DNA from: JAFNAG01 sp963739235 | GTDB taxonomy: Bacteria > Acidobacteriota > UBA6911 | Assembly (NCBI GenBank): GCA_963739235.1 | Contig: CAVTZY010000023.1 | Coordinates: 124,001-188,000 of the forward strand | Direction: 5' to 3' | Length of the DNA stretch: 64,000 nt | Shown here: in pieces, positions 27,008 to 36,637 of the stretch | Numbering within the stretch: position 1 is the first letter of the stretch | Layout of the letters: each line of letters opens with the position of its first letter | Position numbers and translations under genes: made by a program | Notes under the pieces: model-generated | Seen by the model: only the letters and a program-made list of their open reading frames with translations | What the model was told of the DNA's origin: nothing | Databases searched by the model: none

Positions 27008-27424
27008 TCAGCTCAAATACTGCGCGCCGACATCGAACCCTTCTTCCGGAGTGCCGAACCATTCTCCATTCGGGAAAACGCAGGGTTCATATCTCTCGCG
27101 GCTGTAGGTATAGAACGCCAGCGTCCACCGACCAGTGTCGAAGTGACGCAGACGGCATAGGTGTATCGGGGTTTTTCGCAGGCGGTCAATAAGTTGCCCG
27201 CGAGATTCGCCCAGGCACGCTGTGGTACACTTTTTTCCCACATCCGGCTCCTGGAACGCATCGATGTAGCACAGAGCACCCCTAAATCTGACTTCGATCC
27301 GGCGGTACTTTCCCGAGTAGTACTTTCTAGCGTGTTCGAGAATACGCCTCTTCACCGCTTCCTGCGCTGCTGGCGGTATCTTCATCCCACCCGCCTGGGG
27401 GTTGAAAACCCACACCTTTCGCAT
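27008..27424 (-). CDS. Conserved hypothetical protein
   Basis: A 138-residue protein starting MRKVWVFNPQAGGMKIPPA with AAGGAG upstream. The pattern RRIEVRFRGALCYIDAF, HLCRLRHF, WTLAFYTYSRERYEPCVF and GTPEEGFD is one I recognise as a conserved bacterial hypothetical family without assigned function. It begins one base after the stop of the shikimate-kinase-like gene, so the two are coupled. Confidence 0.7.
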   Translation of the reverse strand: MRKVWVFNPQAGGMKIPPAAQEAVKRRILEHARKYYSGKYRRIEVRFRGALCYIDAFQEPDVGKKCTTACLGESRGQLIDRLRKTPIHLCRLRHFDTGRWTLAFYTYSRERYEPCVFPNGEWFGTPEEGFDVGAQYLS

Positions 27425-27425
27425 A

Positions 27426-28091
27426 TCATCGTTCTCCTTTGCCTGTGGTTGTGCCCGCCACCCACCCGGGCCCCCTGCTCCTGGTGTCCGGATTTACCGG
27501 TCGAGACCGCCGGCGCTTCCGCATCCGACGTTCGAGCTTTGGTTCATCGCGCAAGAAGATCTTGAGCAATTGCTGCACCTTCTCTGCCGCTGCCTCAGGA
27601 GCCAAGCCGGATATATCAACCCGGAGGCCCGCCCGATCGTAGCTTTTTCGATAATAGGTGATGTCCTTCTTGATTTCGCGCAAGTAAAGCAGCTTCTCTC
27701 TTTCGGTGAGTTGCTTCTCAATTGGGCGCGAGTTTATGTCGTAAAACGTAATCCGATTTAGAATGTTCTCAGGCCTGTCCGTGAGAACAACGACTGTTCC
27801 TCCTGCTCTTTTAAGCACACGGAGGTAACGGCCCATGAGCCCGCTCGGAGGCAACGCGATCACGCAATTCCGGCTCTCAGGATGCCCGAGAATGTGCGTC
27901 AACGCTCTGGCGGCTTCGTTCCTGAACGATTCGACAGTGAGGAATCTATTCCGCAATCGCTCGATCGATGTCTTGAAAAATCTTTCTATTTCCGCGTCCA
28001 GATCGAAAAACCGGCAGCCCAAACGGGATGCCAGTATCGCTCCGATTGACGTCTTGCCAACACAACTGACACCTGTGATAAAGACCCTCAT
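27426..28091 (-). CDS. Shikimate kinase-like P-loop protein
   Basis: A 221-residue P-loop protein starting MRVFITGVSCVGKTSIGAIL; the Walker A is GVSCVGKT. The shikimate-kinase-like start continues CRFFDLDAEIERFF and RLRNRFLTVESFRNEAARAL. The later part (VVLTDRPENILNRITFYD) resembles the lid region but is longer, and the C-terminus is strongly basic (RRMRKRRRSR). No aro genes are nearby, so it is unlikely to be the housekeeping shikimate kinase. A small-molecule or nucleotide kinase role is possible. It heads the minus-strand series running to 24.5 kb. Confidence 0.65.
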   Translation of the reverse strand: MRVFITGVSCVGKTSIGAILASRLGCRFFDLDAEIERFFKTSIERLRNRFLTVESFRNEAARALTHILGHPESRNCVIALPPSGLMGRYLRVLKRAGGTVVVLTDRPENILNRITFYDINSRPIEKQLTEREKLLYLREIKKDITYYRKSYDRAGLRVDISGLAPEAAAEKVQQLLKIFLRDEPKLERRMRKRRRSRPVNPDTRSRGPGWVAGTTTGKGER

Positions 28092-28214
28092 GTAGCAAAA
28101 CCCCAAGAAGAATGAGTCCAGGACTCGGACCGGCCCATTCCTCGGACTCTTACAAACGCTTCGCCACCACCATCCTGCCGTATGCGGGCTTGCGCCGCTC
28201 GGGAGTTCCAAGAG

Positions 28215-30176
28215 TCAAACACGCTCGCCTGCCCCACAACATTTCATGTATTTCTTGCCGCTGTGGCAGGGGCAGGATGAACGCCACGGAATCCGAAGCG
28301 CGGAATCCGGGGGGATGTGGTGCCACTTCCTCATCAGCCTGGCAAAAACCGGTCACGGCTTGAGTTTACTCTCCGGAAGCGCGTATCCCAGCTTCTTCAG
28401 GGCGCCACGAAATGCACGCAGGTTTTTCTTTGGCACGACCAGATGCTTATCGCCGGCGTGACGACAGAGCATGCCGGCGTCGGAGTCCTCTGTAATCGCC
28501 GCGGCGGTGACTGCGTCGCACATTTCGATCAAGAGCGCCTGTTCGATACCTCTCACGGCGGACGCCTTGGCAGCTATTCCGGATAGCCATCCTTCCAGGG
28601 TTTCGGGAAGGGCATTCAGGCATTTCTCCTCGAGAAATCTGGAAATATCCACGATTGAGCCCCCCGATACCACATAATCGAGTACCCTGCCGGCGTCGAG
28701 CCACCACGCTCCCCTAGAATCGCGGACCGCCCACGCATCCAACCGGTGAGTGTCCGGGGGCAATAGATCTTCCGATGGAATGATCTCGCCATTGCCAACG
28801 ACTTCCCATGGGACGATAGCTCTGGCAGGAGTGGATTCATAATGGGGAGTGACATTCACGCAATAGGCGCCCAGGGCGTTGAGCCGGACGTAAAGCAGGC
28901 CGTCGTAGCGGCTGCAGAAACTTAGCTCATCGGTTCCCCATCCCCCATCGAAATCCGGCCAGAGATGGTGCGGATATGAATAGGCGATGTCGATGATTCC
29001 CAGTGTCGCGAGGATCTCCATCAGAAAGACGCGCAGGTAAACCCGCGACAAAACATGCTCGTGCCCTCCGAGATGGCCGTACTGCTGCTCGGCAAAATAT
29101 AGGGTTACGGCCTCCGACGTGACGAGAAAGCTGTTTCCTGACGCCAGCAGGAAGCGCCAGGCTTCACCGAACTCGATCCAGCGGTTGACGGGCCATTGAG
29201 CGATGGATTCCAGAATCGCATGTCGTCTTTCCGACGGGTCGGAAAGGTAGCGCTTTCCTCGCCCCGACTGGCCGCGAATGTGATTCACGCGATTGAATTC
29301 ATCGAAGTGATTGTCGTCATAAAGGCAGTCGATGCCTTCATTGAAGCCGTCCGGAGTCCAGCCCTGCAGCAGGCGTTGTCCGCTTTCAGTCAGGACCAAG
29401 GTGCCACGGCGCGGTTTTGCCCAGCCACATTGCTGAATCACTACGCCCAAGGCATGTGCCCGGATACTGCCGGCCGCCTCGACTTGATGCGCTCTGGAAA
29501 CGGCCTGGGGAACTTCAGCATCGAAGTCGGGCGCGACGAGGGACTGCGCAATCAGGCGTGTGGTTGCCTCAGTGGGCCGCAGGCTCTTGTCTGCCACGGA
29601 CAGCTTGCCCAACCGAACCAGATGGAGAACCGAGCGGAGTTCGAGCGGCGCAATTTCACGACTGTCGTAGACATGCACCTGCCTCGGCGCGGCTTCTCGC
29701 CAGCCCTTTTTTGCAGGACGATGGATATCGGGAGTGACATCCAGCGAAAAGACAGCCGGCTTGGGAGGCTCCGGGACGAGGCGCTGCAGAAACTCGAGCA
29801 GCGGATCGAACACAACGAAACGGCCTGATGAACCTTCGCCAAGCATGAGCAGCAGGGATGGATTCTTCCTGTGATATGTCCAGGGCTCGAGGTCCGGCAT
29901 CGCAACGCCATGCATGGCCTCGAAACTCTCGCGGGCGACTGCACCCCCGTTGTGGACCGCCTGGGCCAAAGCCTTGCGTTCGGTCTCGGACAAGCGATTT
30001 ACGATGCGCGCAAGGTTCGACCGCAGTTCTTGATCGAGAGCTTTGATTAGCTCAGGCTTGCGCGTGAGGATTCGAGGAAGGTCGAGTCTGCAGAAAAAAC
30101 GTGGACACCCACTGTTTTTTGCATATTTAATGGGTGTCCACATTCTCTGATATCCTGAGAGTGCCGCCGTGAGCAA
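28215..30176 (-). pseudogene. Large SEC-C-type protein with in-frame stop and disrupted 5' end
   Basis: The main frame (30176-28353) encodes about 600 residues I cannot assign to a named family. Recognisable stretches include LDLPRILTRKPELIKALDQE, KSLRPTEATTRLIAQSL and LSRVYLRVFLMEILATLGI. After a TGA at 28355-28353 the same frame continues to 28215 and encodes a SEC-C zinc-binding motif, CPCHSGKKYMKCCGAG. The TGA therefore probably truncates a protein that once ended in SEC-C. The first 20 codons run through an 11-bp inverted repeat (30101-30141) and lack an RBS, so the natural start is lost. Confidence 0.65.
30101..30141. repeat. 41-bp palindrome inside the start of the SEC-C gene
   Basis: GTGGACACCCA (30101-30111) and TGGGTGTCCAC (30131-30141) form a perfect 11-base inverted repeat with an AT-rich 19-base spacer. 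It resembles two abutted transposon ends, or a footprint left after excision, and it replaces the expected N-terminus of the minus-strand gene. Confidence 0.5.
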
Positions 30177-30281
30177 CTCGGACGGCCTGCGCCCGACTTG
30201 CCCAATTCACTGCCGCTTGCGATGCCCCCAGCCAATCTGTTGCCGATCGTGAGGAAACGTATTTATTTGAACACTCGCCGG

Positions 30282-30641
30282 TCAGCTGCATTTTGTGACC
30301 TGTCCCCTGCTGTCGAGTGATTGAACCTTTTTCCGCAAATACTCGCGATAGTCATCCGGGATCGGGTTGTCGAGGAGTTCCTGGATCACCGGGAAAAAGT
30401 AAGCCAACGAACGTATCGGAGCGAGTGGCGGCAGATCATGCGGCCTGCCGAGCCTGCGCAGGGACGCCAGCAGGAGAGCCGATTCCACGGTTGCCAGTTT
30501 GATGCCGCGTGCGTACAGCGCGGCAACGCTTTTTCGGTCGTGAGGGCCTGCTCTGCATGGGGTTTCGGGGAGTTCCAGGTAAAGCTTCAAGACCGCTGAC
30601 AGATATTCGTTGCCATCTTCCTCGGGGATTTCCCGGATCAT
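30282..30641 (-). CDS. IS21-associated small accessory protein
   Basis: A 119-residue protein whose ATG overlaps the istB stop by four bases (ATGA) and has AGGAGG upstream. Sequence features are MIREIPEEDGNEYLSAVLKL, then RLGRPHDLPPLAPIRSLAYF and VIQELLDNPIPDDYREYL. A protein of this type is often found downstream of istB in IS21-like elements. Its role is unknown. Confidence 0.6.
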   Translation of the reverse strand: MIREIPEEDGNEYLSAVLKLYLELPETPCRAGPHDRKSVAALYARGIKLATVESALLLASLRRLGRPHDLPPLAPIRSLAYFFPVIQELLDNPIPDDYREYLRKKVQSLDSRGQVTKCS

Positions 30642-31419
30642 TTCTTTTTCCTCCTTGCCGCTGCTTCCAGTTCGCTCTCGCGCAGACGGTAGCTTTCGCC
30701 GTCGATTTTGGTGACATCCGCATGATGAGTGAGCCGGTCGACCAGAGTGACAATGCAAGAGGCGTTGGGAAAGACCTCGTTCCATTCTTTAAATCCGCGA
30801 TTTGTGGTCACAATCACGGAACGTCGTTCATAGCGGCGATTGATGACCTCATAGAGAAGATCCGCGGCATTGTCGTCATAGGACAAGTAGCCAACTTCAT
30901 CGACACAGACCAGGCCGGCATTTCCGTACGTGCGCAGTTTCCTTCTTCGGGTTGCTGGCGATTCGCACTGCAGGTCTTCGATCAAAGCGGAAGCAGAGCG
31001 GAACAGCACGGAGTATCCGGCCATGACTGCCGCATGGCAGATGTTTTTTGCGATCATTGATTTTCCCAAGCCATTCGTGCCCGATCATGACCAGGTTGCG
31101 TGCTTCCTTGATGAAGTCCAGCGTGAGGGCGCGTTCGATGACGTCCCGTTCGATTTTCTTAGGCCAGTTCCAGTCGAAGTCGGCCATGGGTTTGAACTTC
31201 TTGATTCCGGACAGGCTCAGGCGACGTTCCAGGCTTCGGCGCGAACGATCGTCCGCTTCCGATCTCCGACAGTTGTTCGAGCATCATGTGCGGAGACCAT
31301 CGTCCTGTTGTGGCGCGGGCGATAAAGTCATCGAGATTTTGCGCGACTGCCCGCAATCCAATCTTCTCGAGTTTCGAGTTCAGGTTACTCGTCGGGGTCG
31401 TCGTCTTTGGCAAGGTCAT
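30638..31419 (-). pseudogene. istB: IS21 IstB helper ATPase, two frameshifts
   Basis: DnaC-like AAA+ helper of the IS21 transposase. Three segments lie in different frames: the N-terminal KLEKIGLRAVAQNLDDFI (from the ATG at 31419), the middle DFIKEARNLVMIG before the Walker A, and from 31069 the remainder, GKSMIAKNICHAAVMAGY and LVCVDEVGYLSYD (Walker B), to the basic end. Two one-base shifts, near 31250 and 31075, break it. The second falls inside the Walker A motif. Its start overlaps the end of istA. Confidence 0.8.
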
Positions 31420-32877
31420 CGTAAGTCTCCAAGGCATGAGGGGTGACGGATAGGTTTTCGAGTTCCGGGTGACGGGACAGGTCGACCGGGGACGGTGTTC
31501 GACGTTTGTTGGAGCGGCGGCGTTGGTTGAGAATAAAGGCTACTGAGGAAGCGCGTGGGGTTTTGCGATCGAGAGCTTCGCAAACGGCGGTGCGCAGCTC
31601 TCTGGCTCCGTAGAGGTCCAGGAGATTCAGCAGTTGAGCGGTTTGGCTGCCGGCGGACTCGCCGCGAGCGAAAGCGGCATCGAGCAAGGCTTCGCTTTCG
31701 GGGACGGCCTGGGCAAGTCGGCCGCCGCGGGTGGAGCCAAGAGCCTTGCGTTTTTCTTTCAGCAACTCTTCCTGGTGCGCCGGATCGAGAATCTGCTGGC
31801 GGCGGTCATAGGAGCGGCGGTGGCGGGCAATCTCCTGGCTGCCGTCGAGAATGCGCACTGTGGATTCTGAAACGGCCAGCACGAGCGGGCGACCGACGGC
31901 CGCCGGAGGGATCGAGTAGTCGTTGAGGTCAAAGCGGACGTAGATGGTTTTGCCCGACTGCACCGTAATGAGCAGATCGGAGTCAAACCGGTGTGCAGGC
32001 AGTGGCAGCAGGCGTGGCGTTTCTTCCGCGACAGCCTCCGCTACGGTGCGGTGATCGCCGCCGGGCCAGGGGCGGCAGTGGGCTTCCCGATCGCGCCAGG
32101 CAAGGGCCTGGCGGTTGAAATCCTCCAAAGTTGTGAACGGGCGGGCGGCAAAGAAGGATTCCCGTATATACCGTATGGCCCGCTCGACCCGCCCTTTTTG
32201 ATTGCCCGCACGAACCTGGCAAGGGCGTGCAGCGAAATGGTAATGGGCGCACAGCTCCAGGAGCCGCGGATGAAAATGAATGGCATCGCCGCGGCGTTCG
32301 AGCACGCACGCTGCGGAGATTATCGTACAACAGGATTCTGGGAAGGCCTTTCCAGTCGGCAAAAGCATTCACATGGCCACGCAGAAAGCTCTCCATGCGC
32401 TGGTCGAAGAAAAACTCGAGGTACAACCCTCGGGAATAGGAGAGCGTGATGACAAAGCAGGAAAGCCGCCGCCGAGCCCGGCCAACGGGAACTTCGCCAA
32501 AATGGGCCCAGTCAACTTGTCCTTGTTCGCCCGGGAAAGTGCGCAGGCGAAGAAACGCTTCCTTGTGGGCGGGGCGCAGGCAGGCGACAACACGGCGCAG
32601 CTTGCACCACACTGCCAGAGTAGCCGCGATCCCGGATCATCTGGAAAATCCGGGTGGCCCGCAGGCGCGGATGTTTTGCCAGAACCTCGCGAATGTAGTC
32701 GGCATAGGGGTCCGTTACACTGGGCCTCAGCGTTTTGGTGTTATTGAACCGATCGGTTTCCACGGCAATGCTGACCGTGTCCGGGTGAAGAACGAGTTCG
32801 CGGGCAATCGTCCCGACCTTCCAGTGCTCGGCATAGAACAGGTGGCGAATCCGGGCGCGGGTTTCCTCGTCAATCAT
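31385..32877 (-). pseudogene. istA: IS21 IstA transposase, two frameshifts
   Basis: DDE integrase-type transposase. The ATG at 32877 follows GGAGGTGA. The N-terminal HTH (ARIRHLFYAEHWKVGTIARE) is in the first frame. The catalytic start (GEQGQVDWAHFGE, first Asp, then LPRILLYDNLRS, second Asp) is in the second. The final part (GNQKGRVERAIRYIRESFF, Glu; then the C-terminal beta barrel) is in the third. Shifts lie near 32610 and 32330. All catalytic residues are recognisable, so the gene was functional until recently or the indels are consensus errors. Confidence 0.82.
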
Positions 32878-32882
32878 GGAAA

Positions 32883-33302
32883 TCACCTCCGTCGATGAAA
32901 AGGATTCACAAACCGGCCTGCCCGGCCGCAGATGATGCAGTAAGGCACTCCCGGGTCATGAATCACTCTGGTTTCCTGTGTTGGTTTGCCGCCATTTTCG
33001 GCGACAGCCGGTGGGTGAAGCGCCGGCGTGAGGATTTTGTCAGAGGAAGGCTTGACGGGGGAACCTTGATCCATAACGGAAACTGCCACCAGCCGTCGTC
33101 GATAGGCTTGTTGACGGTCCCGTTGGTCGAGTCTCCCTTCAGGAGTTCGCCGATGACGGAGGTTTGCTGCTCGACGTTGCTCCCGCCGCGCTTTGCCTCG
33201 GCAATGGTCGCTGCAATATTGTTGGCCCCGGTCACACCGGCGGCAGATCCGGAATATGACGCCGCATCCTTGTGCCACGGCAAACCCTTTGCCGGAGAAC
33301 AT
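32883..33302 (-). CDS. IS21-associated zinc-knuckle protein
   Basis: A 139-residue protein upstream of istA. The core CGVIFRICRRCDRGQQYC and SDHCRGKARREQRRAANLR has four closely spaced cysteines followed by a strongly basic helix, as in a zinc ribbon that binds nucleic acid. The C-terminal part ends with a second CxxC (YCIICGRAG). A protein of this kind commonly precedes istA in related elements. Function unknown. Confidence 0.6.
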   Translation of the reverse strand: MFSGKGFAVAQGCGVIFRICRRCDRGQQYCSDHCRGKARREQRRAANLRHRRTPEGRLDQRDRQQAYRRRLVAVSVMDQGSPVKPSSDKILTPALHPPAVAENGGKPTQETRVIHDPGVPYCIICGRAGRFVNPFHRRR

Positions 33303-33997
33303 CTTCAGCCGTGTGTCTCATTCTCACCCAAAGGCGAGACTGGACAACGGCTGCCAATCATGGCAGCTTAATGGCGGCTGTGTAGACAACCTCTCAATCG
33401 AGAGGTACTGCCAATGGACCCCGGTCGGGGATACGACCGGGGTCTCCTCTACTCGACCTTCCGCACAAGATTACACGAAGATGATGATGGGCGCCACGCC
33501 TGCGGCGCGGATGATGTTGAGGCTATCTATTCCGGCGGGGGTTCAGAACAGTACGGATTCAGATGATCGGCGACAAGGCTTGCCCAAATCACGGAAAATC
33601 GCTATTTCCCCTTGTGATTAAGCCTCTCTTAGAACGATATCCCTCCACGAATCCTATGACCCACCGCCGAACAGAGCCAAATCTGAGTTCTCAGCTGCGG
33701 CTTCTTCCATCCCTCACGATGATAGAAAACCCATAGGGAGCGCCCTGTCGGGCGCTGCGCCAGCGGCTCACTTCAAACGTCTCTATCAAAAGTGCTCCGG
33801 ACGCGACCTCGTGCCACGATCGTATATTTTCAGCCGGAGCACTTCCGATAGAGATCTAACGTTTGGCTGTCAATTTCCTACGCCCATTCAAAAGATCATC
33901 TATAATGGCGGTAACTCCAGTTGATTCTTTGCAGTGAGCGTATCTACTTGCGGAGGCGCCCACGTTTGAGATCGGGCAGCCCAAAAAAAAGGATGCA
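33303..33997. other. Intergenic region, about 700 bp, with palindromes
   Basis: No convincing gene. It holds several hairpins, such as GGACCCCGGTC/GACCGGGGTC near 33416-33450 and GCGCCCTG/CGGGCGC near 33740-33757, plus an 11-base inverted repeat described separately. This may include the lost right end of the IS21 element. Confidence 0.45.
33790..33844. repeat. Inverted repeat, 11-bp arms
   Basis: AAGTGCTCCGG (33790-33800) and CCGGAGCACTT (33834-33844) are exact inverted copies separated by 33 bases. No gene starts directly next to it; it could be a transposon-end scar or a small palindromic repeat. Confidence 0.5.
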
Positions 33998-34969
33998 ATG
34001 CCCCACATGAGTACCAGAAAGAGATATTTTCTCCTCTCGGGATGGATTTTGATATTAGGAATTCTGGCCTTGGGAGTGATCCAATCGGGAAACCCGGCCA
34101 ACCTCGTCGATACCTCCGGATTTCTCTATGTGCTGGTGGGCGGGATTGCGCTGACGATGATCAGTTTTCCGGGCGCCGAAATCCGGTGCGCACTTCGGGA
34201 TGCCACGGGAACTCCGGGGAAAGCTGCGGATTTCAGAAGCTCTGTCTTTTTCTGGGAAGCCACGGGTCGTAGTTTCTGGATTGTGGGTATATTGCGCAGC
34301 ATCCTGCATCTTATGATGTTCTTCCGCTCGATTGGAACGGTTGAATATGGAACTTGGCAGTTGATAATAAAGGAATTGTCCCAGTCCCTTGTGACCGCGC
34401 TCTATGGCCTCGTGCTGGCAGTGATCTGCTTCATCGCCTGCTGGAAACTCATGGGGAAACTGTGTAGTCGGCCGTTGGCGCCGACGGGAGTGCAAGGCCC
34501 AATTTCAGTCGGTCACACTGGGTGGAGGTTCGGCACTGTATTCGGGTATGTTCTGTTTCTTTCGTTTTTGGCACCGTGGTTTTCCAGACTTGTTTGGCCC
34601 GGCTTTAAGCCGGCATTATTCGTAGTTGTGGGAGGAGCGATAGCACTTATGTTGATTGTACGCGGGGCCAATTCAGGGCCGACGCTGTCCACCGCTCTTG
34701 CAGGCATGGGGATCATTGGTTTCTTAATTGGGGCCATCCAGTTGCAGGGTCATGTGGCCGGGGCTTTTGCATTTCTTCTATCCTCCGGCTTTACACCGCT
34801 ATTAGGAATGGTCCTCGTGGGCGCTCCTTTGGAGGATCATGCGATCCGGACAAGACGAGTCGCCACCCCATCTGCATTCAGCCGCGTTGCCTGGTACGTC
34901 TTTCCCCTGCTGGCATTGATATTCCTAACACCGATGGTTTTTGTGCTGATAATACCCGGGCTTGGGTAG
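33998..34969 (+). CDS. MotA/TolQ/ExbB-like membrane protein
   Basis: A 323-residue polytopic membrane protein. The N-terminal half looks like a MotA-type channel subunit: a first helix (YFLLSGWILILGILALGV), GFLYVLVGGIALTMISFPG matching the second MotA helix, and a pair near LSQSLVTALYGLVLAVICF matching helices 3-4. The C-terminal half adds five or more hydrophobic segments not found in MotA. No MotB-, TolR- or ExbD-like partner is adjacent, so a role in proton-driven force generation is doubtful. The start has an AGGA box. Lower GC than the neighbours. Confidence 0.55.
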   Translation: MPHMSTRKRYFLLSGWILILGILALGVIQSGNPANLVDTSGFLYVLVGGIALTMISFPGAEIRCALRDATGTPGKAADFRSSVFFWEATGRSFWIVGILRSILHLMMFFRSIGTVEYGTWQLIIKELSQSLVTALYGLVLAVICFIACWKLMGKLCSRPLAPTGVQGPISVGHTGWRFGTVFGYVLFLSFLAPWFSRLVWPGFKPALFVVVGGAIALMLIVRGANSGPTLSTALAGMGIIGFLIGAIQLQGHVAGAFAFLLSSGFTPLLGMVLVGAPLEDHAIRTRRVATPSAFSRVAWYVFPLLALIFLTPMVFVLIIPGLG

Positions 34970-35140
34970 CAGAACTTTTCGCGGAGGTTACCGAAATCAC
35001 CGATTGACTGCAATCGTTAATCCGCGGCTGTAACTCTGCTTCCGAAATAGGAAGTGGGATATGAGAAGAGGTAAGATGGTTTTGTTTCATGCGTTGGCTT
35101 GCATGCACACTTCATCACTGACCACAAAACGGAGAGGGCG

Positions 35141-35767
35141 ATGCGAAAAATTGAAGTTTTTGCTTTGATACTGAGTCTCCTTTTGTGCTGCAGTTCTGTA
35201 GCACAAACAAACCAACAAAAGGGCAAGGTCTTGATGATCCTTAACGAGGATAAATCAGCCGATCTCGAGCTAATGCTTACAAAGGAAGTTGGAGTAATGA
35301 AAGATATGCTTCAGAAGGCCGGTTTTCAGGTTGTGGTAGCCACGGTTTCAAAGCAGCTGCTGCAAGCGGGAAACCAGAAGCTGCAACCTGCCCTCAAGTT
35401 CAGTGAGGTTCGGGTATCCGACTATAGGGGATTAATCATGCCATACATGGCTACCAAAATTGGGCCGCTTTCTCCGGAAGGCTTATCGATCGTCAAAGAC
35501 GCAGCGGCCATAGGAAAGCCCATCGCAGCGCAGGCCGGATCTGTCTTCCAACTTTGGCAAGCCGGTGTGCTGAAGGGCAAGAAATATGCTCTTGGACAAG
35601 GATTAGGATTACGGCCATTTGCGGATGCGACTTACAGCGGAGATGGCGTCATTCAGGACGGCAAAATCATTACATCTGGCACCTGCCCTTATATGGAAAA
35701 GATGGCCGGAAAGAAAGACGGCACAACCAAACTCACCGAAGCACTGATCGCCGAACTCCTGAAATGA
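35141..35767 (+). CDS. Exported DJ-1/PfpI-family protein lacking the catalytic cysteine
   Basis: A 208-residue protein with a signal peptide (MRKIEVFALILSLLLCCSS, possible cleavage or lipid attachment around CCSSVAQT) and a DJ-1/PfpI domain. The ATG at 35141 follows GGAGAGGG. Family features are KGKVLMILNEDKSADLEL, RGLIMPYMA, AAAIGKPIAAQAGSVFQLWQ and YSGDGVIQDGKIITSGTC. The nucleophile elbow, normally A-x-C-H/A-G, reads AAQAGS, so the usual cysteine is absent and protease or glyoxalase activity is unlikely. It may be a binding or pseudo-enzyme. Confidence 0.75.
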   Translation: MRKIEVFALILSLLLCCSSVAQTNQQKGKVLMILNEDKSADLELMLTKEVGVMKDMLQKAGFQVVVATVSKQLLQAGNQKLQPALKFSEVRVSDYRGLIMPYMATKIGPLSPEGLSIVKDAAAIGKPIAAQAGSVFQLWQAGVLKGKKYALGQGLGLRPFADATYSGDGVIQDGKIITSGTCPYMEKMAGKKDGTTKLTEALIAELLK

Positions 35768-36104
35768 AATCAGCTGCAAGCATAGCTCGGGCGGCGTTAG
35801 TCATTACGCATGCGGAACTGAACATAATTTGGGATGCTTGAGCGGTGGCGTTCGCATCAGCGCCATCGCTAACAAGAAGCCCGCTTTGCTGTTCGTATAA
35901 TGCGAACAGCCGACTATGCGGTAAACTGAGACACAGAACGCAATTCCGAAACGGAGAAGCTCAATTGTCCTGAAGTCGTAACCTGAAACCTGACTTGATT
36001 AGGCTCCCGGTAAGGACTTTACGTCGAATTCGATTCCACGCGAGCGAGTAACCGCCTTACCGTATATAACTAGTTGGCGATTGAAGAGGTTTGGCGCTGC
36101 AGGA
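35768..36104. other. Intergenic region, 337 bp
   Basis: No protein-like frame was recognised between the DJ-1-like gene and the converging conjugation-accessory gene. A weak hairpin (GTTCGTATAATGCGAAC at about 35888-35905) is the only structure noted. Confidence 0.4.
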
Positions 36105-36545
36105 TCATTGGGCAGTTTTGTGCGACTCTGGCCTAAAGATAAGCTGAAGGGGTTTTTCCGGATCATATTGAAATGGGTTTGCCGCATCTGGCGCGGACGC
36201 CGGCCGCCGCTTGAGAGCGGCGATCTTCTGGTATACGGAATCCATTATGATTTTGGTTTCAGTCGCAGGGATTCCTTTCTTTTCAGTCCCGGCTGCAGCT
36301 TGTGCACGGGGGCCAGGTCGCTGGCCCTTTGCTGAATTGCGCTTCATCTTCCGTCGCCTGCGCATGAAATGGTGAATCGTGCTGATGGAAACATGAACGT
36401 CGCATTTGTCTGCCAGGATTCGCGCGATCGCCCGGTAGGTCCAACCCCTTTTTAGCAGTTCGTCGATCAAGGCGCCATAACGTTCCAGGCATGAACGTGC
36501 CGGCTTTTGAGGCAGGTTTTCCAGAATTTCGGCAAAATCATCCAT
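36105..36545 (-). CDS. Conjugation-accessory HTH protein near relaxase
   Basis: A 146-residue protein starting MDDFAEILENLPQKPARSCL. It contains a helix-turn-helix like those of plasmid DNA-binding proteins (YGALIDELLKRGWTYRAIAR, VSISTIHHFMRRRR), followed by a basic low-complexity linker and a conserved-looking tail (NPFQYDPEKPLQLIF). It sits on the same strand as, and downstream of, the relaxase remnant, so it probably belongs to a MobF-type mobilisation module (inference). Three phased repeats lie just upstream of its start. Confidence 0.55.
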   Translation of the reverse strand: MDDFAEILENLPQKPARSCLERYGALIDELLKRGWTYRAIARILADKCDVHVSISTIHHFMRRRRKMKRNSAKGQRPGPRAQAAAGTEKKGIPATETKIIMDSVYQKIAALKRRPASAPDAANPFQYDPEKPLQLIFRPESHKTAQ

Positions 36546-36596
36546 CGCATTTCCCACAATCGCGGCCCCCTGGCAGACAAGAAGCATAGAACGGTC

Positions 36597-36637
36597 ATCG
36601 AACAAAGTTCGAAAAATCATCGAACAAATATCGAACA
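36597..36637 (-). repeat. Phased iteron-like repeats ATCGAACA
   Basis: ATCGAACA occurs at 36597, 36619 and 36630, spacings of 22 and 11 bases, with an inverted AGTTCGA between the first two. Repeats spaced in whole helical turns upstream of a conjugation-accessory HTH gene resemble iterons or an operator for that protein. Confidence 0.5.

Larger units (their letters stand above)
30282..33302 (-). mobile_element. IS21-family element, decayed, with two accessory genes
   Basis: The gene order on the minus strand is zinc-finger accessory protein, istA, istB and a small accessory protein. Both istA and istB carry frameshifts. I could not define the terminal repeats with confidence, so the limits given are those of the genes. 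Confidence 0.7.

Noticed and set aside
30142..30281. Terminal inverted repeat of the IS21 element
   Set aside because: TG-starting candidates near 30287 and near 33364 share only short matches, so the ends could not be defined.
35768..35845. Plus-strand overlap frame after the DJ-1-like gene
   Set aside because: It overlaps the DJ-1-like gene in another frame and has no RBS or domain pattern.
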